Positions 1 through 3,615 of a stretch of 6,006 nucleotides of DNA are shown in pieces (the first letter of the stretch is position 1; every line of letters begins with the position of its first letter). Source of the stretch: Thermoanaerobaculales bacterium (GTDB lineage Bacteria > Acidobacteriota > Thermoanaerobaculia > Thermoanaerobaculales > Sulfomarinibacteraceae); contig JALOKS010000171.1 in assembly GCA_025456385.1 (NCBI GenBank), positions 1 through 6,006 of the forward strand, written 5' to 3'. Below the pieces are notes generated by a model that made no database searches, was not told the DNA's origin, and worked only from the letters and a program-made list of their open reading frames with translations. The position numbers were made by a program, and so were the translations under genes.

Positions 1-30
1 GTCGACGTCGCGGATCAGCAGCTCGCCCAC
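1..30 (-). CDS. Possible N-terminus of a FitA/VapB-like ribbon-helix-helix antitoxin (runs off the left edge)
   Basis: Reading leftward from a GTG at 30-28 gives MGELLIRDVD, then the window ends. This matches the general form of the first beta-strand of FitA-type ribbon-helix-helix antitoxins (a short N-terminus followed by L-[IV]-R-[DN]-[VL]-D), which bind operator DNA and neutralise a PIN-domain ribonuclease usually encoded just downstream. A G-rich stretch on the minus strand (complement of 41-46) lies 10 bases before the GTG and could act as a ribosome binding site. An in-frame GTG at 48-46 is an alternative start. It would be the third gene on this strand, about 70-90 bases after the membrane protein gene. 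The evidence is only ten residues, so this is a suggestion; the toxin, if any, would lie outside the window. Confidence 0.33.
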   Translation of the reverse strand, partial: MGELLIRDVD

Positions 31-65
31 GGCAGGATTGTCCCCCACCCCCGATCCGGTGCCAA

Positions 66-86
66 GGGCCGCGGGTGCCGCAGCCC
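66..86 (-). terminator. GC-rich hairpin after the membrane-protein gene, possible weak terminator
   Basis: On the minus strand this reads as arms GGGCTGCGG and CCGCGGCCC around a 3-base CAC loop. All nine positions pair if one G.U wobble is allowed. On the plus strand that wobble becomes an A.C mismatch, so the fold favours minus-strand RNA. It begins 35 bases after the stop codon at 124-122. Only two T residues follow, so it is not a classical Rho-independent terminator; it could pause polymerase, protect a 3' end, or be incidental in GC-rich DNA. A competing pairing, AGCCCG (complement of 117-122) with CGGGCT (complement of 82-87), would exclude it. Confidence 0.3.
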
Positions 87-121
87 GAGGCTCGGAGGAG
101 CTCGTGCCGTCCCCTCCGGGC

Positions 122-1087
122 TCAGATCTCCGGCGACCAGGCGGCAGGCTCGCCGCCCACCGCCTCCGCCGCCACCTCGACCGCGGGTGCGACCCGCGCA
201 CGAGGCCGCAGCGTCCGGCACAGCTCCGGCTCGCCGAGCTCCCGGAAGGCGGCGACGCCGGCGCCCCAGAAGCCGAGCTCGAGGGCCGCCCGCAGCCCCA
301 TCAGCGTCTGCTGGACGAGCACGAGGCCGAGCAGGGCGAGCCCCGAGGCCGGCGTCCACGGGGTCCGCAGCAGGAGGTAGCCCAGGTTGAGGGAGAGCGG
401 CAGCAGCACGATCGACGCCGCGAGCGGGACGAAGAGGCCGGGCCGGCGGAGGACCGCGCCGAGGCCGCGCAGGTAGCCGAGGGTCATGGCGCGCTGGTCG
501 TGGCGCGCCGCCGCGATCCTCGAGAGGTCCGCAGCCAGCATCTGCGGCGCCCACAGCGCGAAGAAGACGAGCACTCCGGCGGCCACGCCGACGAGGTCGA
601 GCCGGCCGTCGGCCTGGGCCTCGGCGAGCTTGAAGAAGCCGCGCACCACCGCCGCCGCGATGCCGCCTGCGGCGAGCGTGCCCAGCACCAGCAGGGCCAG
701 GGTGCGCGCGAACCGCAGGAGGTTCATGCGCAGGCCGAGCACGAAGGGGTGCTCGGTACGCCGCTCGACCAGGACCTCGACCACTCCGGCCGCCAGCAGG
801 AGCTGGAGGCCGAGGCTCAGGAGCGCCATCAGGGCGATCCCGGGCCCGAGGATCGGCTGCAGCGCGTCGAGCGGCGAGGAGCGGAACTCCGACCAGACCA
901 CGAACCAGTCGCCCCACAGGATGCGCTCCGCGTAGAGCGACGGCCCGAGCGCCGGCAGCACGTTCGCGGCGGCGAGGGCGGTCAGGAGGAGGGCGGGAAG
1001 CAGCGGGGCGAGCCACAGCGCGGCGATCAGCCGCTTGTGGCGGTCGGCGATGCGGAAGCCGGCGGCGAGAACGGTGACGAACGTCAT
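122..1087 (-). CDS. Polytopic membrane protein of unknown family, coupled to the M1 peptidase gene
   Basis: This is a 321-residue protein with about six hydrophobic segments, at roughly residues 20-43, 80-105, 127-149, 164-184, 217-240 and 250-272. The segments are joined by short Arg-rich turns (for example RFAR at 125-128 and LRRP at 213-216). The last 45 residues form a hydrophilic, Ala/Pro/Glu-rich tail. There is no signal peptide distinct from the first membrane segment, and I see no catalytic, nucleotide-binding or transporter signature. The overall layout is that of integral membrane proteins of unknown function, and I do not recognise the family. The ATG lies four bases after the stop of the upstream peptidase gene (TGA-GGCC-ATG), with G-rich sequence spanning the peptidase stop as the likely ribosome binding site, so the two are probably one operon with coupled translation. 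It may help anchor, export or modulate the peptidase; that is inference from position only. The alternative reading frames over this stretch give low-complexity Arg/Ala/Pro proteins. Confidence 0.85.
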   Translation of the reverse strand: MTFVTVLAAGFRIADRHKRLIAALWLAPLLPALLLTALAAANVLPALGPSLYAERILWGDWFVVWSEFRSSPLDALQPILGPGIALMALLSLGLQLLLAAGVVEVLVERRTEHPFVLGLRMNLLRFARTLALLVLGTLAAGGIAAAVVRGFFKLAEAQADGRLDLVGVAAGVLVFFALWAPQMLAADLSRIAAARHDQRAMTLGYLRGLGAVLRRPGLFVPLAASIVLLPLSLNLGYLLLRTPWTPASGLALLGLVLVQQTLMGLRAALELGFWGAGVAAFRELGEPELCRTLRPRARVAPAVEVAAEAVGGEPAAWSPEI

Positions 1088-1091
1088 GGCC

Positions 1092-3341
1092 TCACCCCAC
1101 CACCGCGCTCAGCGCGAACAGGTTCTGCAGCCAGAACATCAGATGGACGAGGACCTTGGCGGCCGGCGTCCGGTCCGGCTCGAGGCGCCGGGAATTGTTG
1201 AGCGGGTCGACGTCGAGGAGCATCAGCCGCTCGGGGTCGATCTCGACCGACACCAGCTTCGCCGGCCGCACCATGCGGTAGCGCACCCAGCGATCACGGC
1301 CGTCCCAGCTGCGGCGCAGGCACGCGCCGTCCTCGAAGACGAGCTCGACCGTCACCGGGTGCACGAACTCGCCGAGACGGTCGACGGTGACCTCGGTGAG
1401 GTACGGTCGGTCATCCTCCTCGTCTTCTTCCGCGGGCTCCTCGGCCGCCGTCTCGCCGGAGTCCTCGCTGCCGGGCGGGGGCTCCCCGATCCCGTGCGGG
1501 CGGTCGATCTCGCCGAGCAGGCTCAGCTCGCCGTCCTCGTTCCGGAACCAGCCGCGCGGCTCGGGCTCGCGGCTCGAGCGCACGCTGCGCACCGCGTAGT
1601 CGAGCGAGCGGTCGCTGTGCAGGGCCTGCTCGAGGAACCAGCTCAGGTCCTCCGGCGACTCCTCCTCGATGATGCGTTCGAAATCCGCAGTCGCCGGGTG
1701 GCGGAAGCGCCAGGTCTGGAAGAAGCGCCGCATGGCGCGGTGGAAGGTCTCGGCGCCGAGCAGGTTCTCGAGATGGCGAAGGGTCACAGCGGGCCGCGCG
1801 TAGCTGTTGAGGCCGTAGGAGCCGCTGGTGCGGTAGCTCCAGGCCGGCTGCGCCACCCGGTCGCGGTACGCGCCGTCGCCGAGCTGGAGGCGGTCGAGCT
1901 CGAAGGAGGTCGCGCGCAGGCCGAAGAGCTCGATCATCCCACCGTAGTGCTCGTCCATCACGACGGCCTCGTAGTAGGAGTTCATGCCCTCGTCGATCCA
2001 GGCCTCCTCGAACTCGTTCGACGCGATCATGCCCTGGAAGAAGTTGTGGCCGAACTCGTGCACGGTCACGCTCTCCGGCGCCCGCAGGCGGGTGAAGCCG
2101 GGCATCTCGAGCAGCGGGTGGGTGCCGAGGGTGATGAAGGTCGGGTACTCCATGCCGCCGGCGCCGAAGCCGCCGCGCGGCGGGTCGACCATGGTGAGGG
2201 TCTCCCAAGGGTAGGCGCCGAGCCGCAGGCCGTAGCCGCGGATCGCGACCTTGGCCGCCTCCATGTAGCGCTCCGCCTGCCCCCGGTGGGCAGGCTGCAG
2301 CAGGAGCCGGATCGCGACCGGCTGCAGGCGCAGCTCCTCGACCCCGAGCCCGAGCGTCGCCGCGATCGCCGCCGCCTGCTCCGGCGGCACGTCGCGGTCC
2401 GGGTCGAAGCGATCCTCGACGACAATGAAACGCGGGTCGGCCGTCCACGCGAAGTCGTGCACGCCCTCCTGCACGAAACGCGCGCGGACGCTGTCGCCGT
2501 CGACCTCCTCGCTCAGCAGGCGGCCGGTGGCGCCGATGCGGCCGGCGTAGCGCGCGGGCAGCTCGAGCCGCACGTCGTAGTCGCCGAAGTCGGCGTAGAA
2601 CTCGCTGTTGGCGTGGAACTGGTGGGTGTTCCAGCCGGCCTCCGCGCGGCCGCGCATGCCGGCGTCCTCGAAGACGCCGATCTTGGGGAACCACTGCCCG
2701 CCGAGCACGAAGTCGCCGTGGGCGCCGGTGCGGGCGAAGATCTCGGGCATCTGGGCGCTGAACTCGATCTCGAGCTCGACCCACTCGCCGGGCGCGAGCG
2801 GGCGCGGCAGCGGGTAGCGCGCGACCGTCCGGTCCTCGGGGTTGCCGTCGTCCGGCTGGATGAACTGCTCGACCGCCTTGAGATCGGGGCGGCCCGCGAA
2901 GCGCGGCGGTCCCGGCTCACCGGGCACCGCCGGCGCGAGCGGCGCGGCGAAGGGGTCCGCCACGAGCTCCGCCGGAAGCCCTTCGGCCGCGAGCTCGGAG
3001 CCGTAGGCCAGGCGCATCGCCGCGACCTCGATCCAGCCCCAGCGCTTCTCGTCCATCGCGATCCCGCGCAGCTGGCCGCCCGAGCCGACCATGAAGGTGG
3101 AGCGGTTGTTGGCGAAGGCGTTGAGGTAGAGGTGGAACTGCAGCTCGTCGACCGGAGCCGAGCTCGTGTTGCGCCAGCGGATCCGCTCGACGCCCTCGAG
3201 CTGCTGGGTCGCAGGATCGTAGCTCGCGCCCATGTTCACCCGGTACACCGGCGGCGGCAGCTCGACCTGGGCCCCGACCGGTCCCGCCTGGGCCGCGATC
3301 ACCACCAGCCCCAGCCATCCGAGGACTGCGATCCTCCCCAT
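1092..3341 (-). CDS. Exported M1-family zinc metallopeptidase (aminopeptidase-like)
   Basis: This 749-residue protein is a gluzincin of peptidase family M1, whose members remove N-terminal residues from peptides using one zinc ion. The N-terminus has a typical signal peptide (hydrophobic core about residues 4-18, likely cleavage near VGA-Q at 22-25), so it should act in the periplasm or outside the cell. The N-terminal beta-domain covers about residues 27-340 and contains QWFPKIGVFED (216-226) and WNTHQFHANSEFYADFG (237-253). The catalytic domain carries GGMEYP (395-400, equivalent to the GxMEN exopeptidase loop with Y for N), HEFGH (428-432) and Glu451, completing HExxH-x18-E. Tyr514 in NSYARPA aligns with the M1 catalytic tyrosine. 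An acidic segment lies at about 620-645. The last 20 residues are hydrophobic and may bind the membrane. The ATG is chosen for its Shine-Dalgarno and signal peptide. The substrate is unknown. Confidence 0.96.
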   Translation of the reverse strand: MGRIAVLGWLGLVVIAAQAGPVGAQVELPPPVYRVNMGASYDPATQQLEGVERIRWRNTSSAPVDELQFHLYLNAFANNRSTFMVGSGGQLRGIAMDEKRWGWIEVAAMRLAYGSELAAEGLPAELVADPFAAPLAPAVPGEPGPPRFAGRPDLKAVEQFIQPDDGNPEDRTVARYPLPRPLAPGEWVELEIEFSAQMPEIFARTGAHGDFVLGGQWFPKIGVFEDAGMRGRAEAGWNTHQFHANSEFYADFGDYDVRLELPARYAGRIGATGRLLSEEVDGDSVRARFVQEGVHDFAWTADPRFIVVEDRFDPDRDVPPEQAAAIAATLGLGVEELRLQPVAIRLLLQPAHRGQAERYMEAAKVAIRGYGLRLGAYPWETLTMVDPPRGGFGAGGMEYPTFITLGTHPLLEMPGFTRLRAPESVTVHEFGHNFFQGMIASNEFEEAWIDEGMNSYYEAVVMDEHYGGMIELFGLRATSFELDRLQLGDGAYRDRVAQPAWSYRTSGSYGLNSYARPAVTLRHLENLLGAETFHRAMRRFFQTWRFRHPATADFERIIEEESPEDLSWFLEQALHSDRSLDYAVRSVRSSREPEPRGWFRNEDGELSLLGEIDRPHGIGEPPPGSEDSGETAAEEPAEEDEEDDRPYLTEVTVDRLGEFVHPVTVELVFEDGACLRRSWDGRDRWVRYRMVRPAKLVSVEIDPERLMLLDVDPLNNSRRLEPDRTPAAKVLVHLMFWLQNLFALSAVVG

Positions 3342-3347
3342 GCCGAC

Positions 3348-3352
3348 CCTCC
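3348..3352 (-). promoter_or_regulatory. Strong Shine-Dalgarno of the M1 peptidase gene
   Basis: The minus strand reads GGGGAGGG just upstream of the ATG. Its GGAGG core lies six bases before the start codon, near-optimal spacing. Together with the signal peptide that begins at this ATG, it fixes the start of the peptidase. Confidence 0.75.
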
Positions 3353-3400
3353 CCGGCGCCGCGCGCTGCCGTCTCGAGGAAAGACGCGCGGCCCCGCCGC

Positions 3401-3409
3401 AGGTTAGCA
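3401..3409 (-). promoter_or_regulatory. Possible extended -10 element for the peptidase-membrane protein operon
   Basis: The minus strand reads TGCTAACCT, which fits the TG-N plus -10 hexamer layout (TAACCT against TATAAT: T, A and the final T agree). It would place a transcription start near position 3394 and give a leader of roughly 50 bases before the ATG. I see no good -35 hexamer at the expected distance. Sigma specificity in the source organism is unknown, so this is a weak call. Confidence 0.22.
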
Positions 3410-3441
3410 GGATCTCATGCAGCTTGAGCGATCAGCGCGCC

Positions 3442-3462
3442 CGCTCCGCGAGCTGCGGAGCG
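3442..3462. repeat. Perfect 8-bp inverted repeat between the divergent genes
   Basis: CGCTCCGC (3442-3449) and GCGGAGCG (3455-3462) pair completely around the 5-base loop GAGCT. No T-run follows on either strand, so it does not look like a terminator. It sits upstream of the candidate promoter of the peptidase operon and could be a dimeric regulator site or an RNA hairpin in a leader. It is flanked and overlapped by the direct repeat GAGCGATC (3426-3433 and 3458-3465), spaced 32 bases start to start. Confidence 0.45.
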
Positions 3463-3504
3463 ATCCAGACCGGAAGGCGTCACCCAACCGTTTCTCCGCC
3501 TGTG

Positions 3505-3534
3505 AATTGTCGCCGAAGCGTGATCGAAATTGTC
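3505..3534. repeat. Pair of short direct repeats, AATTGTC, 23 bases apart
   Basis: AATTGTC occurs at 3505-3511 and again at 3528-3534, with the preceding base G in the first copy and A in the second. The copies are 23 bases apart, close to two helical turns, so they face nearly the same side of the DNA. They lie about 80-110 bases upstream of the kinase start in an AT-richer patch. Tandem sites of this sort often bind a regulator, but a seven-base repeat can also arise by chance. Confidence 0.3.
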
Positions 3535-3564
3535 TCGGGTCGGACCCGAGGTTTCAGTCCTCGG
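3534..3564 (+). promoter_or_regulatory. Two mutually exclusive hairpins sharing one arm, attenuator-like
   Basis: The first hairpin is CTCGGGT (3534-3540), loop CGG, ACCCGAG (3544-3550). The second is CCGAGG (3546-3551), loop TTTCAGT (3552-3558), CCTCGG (3559-3564), followed by CTTTCAT. Bases 3546-3550 belong to both stems, so only one can form at a time. This geometry resembles an attenuator or RNA switch, or a cluster of inverted operator half-sites if read as DNA. It lies 52 bases before the kinase start, so it would matter as RNA only if transcription begins upstream of 3534. No coding leader peptide or U-rich terminator tail is evident. Confidence 0.35.
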
Positions 3565-3600
3565 CTTTCATCGATGACCGTCTCCGGACCAGGCCAACGG

Positions 3601-3609
3601 TGATATTCT
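3601..3609 (+). promoter_or_regulatory. Extended -10-like element immediately before the kinase, suggesting a leaderless mRNA
   Basis: TGATATTCT fits the extended -10 form TG-N-TATTCT, agreeing with TATAAT at positions 1, 2, 3 and 6. A start site seven bases beyond its end would be 3616, the G of the kinase GTG codon. There is no good Shine-Dalgarno before that GTG, which agrees with leaderless translation. There is no recognisable -35 hexamer 16-18 bases upstream. An imperfect inverted repeat, ACCGT (3577-3581) and ACGGT (3597-3601), flanks the region where RNA polymerase would bind. Confidence 0.33.
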
Positions 3610-3615
3610 GGCGCC

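Noticed and set aside
38..1201. A 387-codon plus-strand frame and a 333-codon minus-strand frame (15-1016) over the membrane-protein gene
   Set aside because: Both give repetitive Arg/Ala/Pro/Glu/Gln-rich translations typical of off-frame GC-rich DNA. The 122-1087 frame gives clean alternating hydrophobic segments and abuts the peptidase stop.
1411..2784. A 457-codon minus-strand frame inside the peptidase gene
   Set aside because: It is the same strand shifted relative to the true frame, is composed mainly of Arg, Ala, Gly and Pro, and has no recognisable domain.
3361..3391. Hairpin with CGTCT/AGACG arms just upstream of the peptidase Shine-Dalgarno
   Set aside because: The inner stem is only 5 bp and extending it requires a 4-base bulge. 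In such GC-rich sequence this is within chance expectation, so it was not listed as a feature.
1035..3407. A 790-codon open frame on the plus strand opposite the M1 peptidase
   Set aside because: It is the antisense shadow of a gene with extreme third-position GC. Its translation is a low-complexity Arg/Ala/Val/Leu/His/Glu mix with no motif, whereas the minus strand encodes a protein with a signal peptide and all M1 catalytic motifs.
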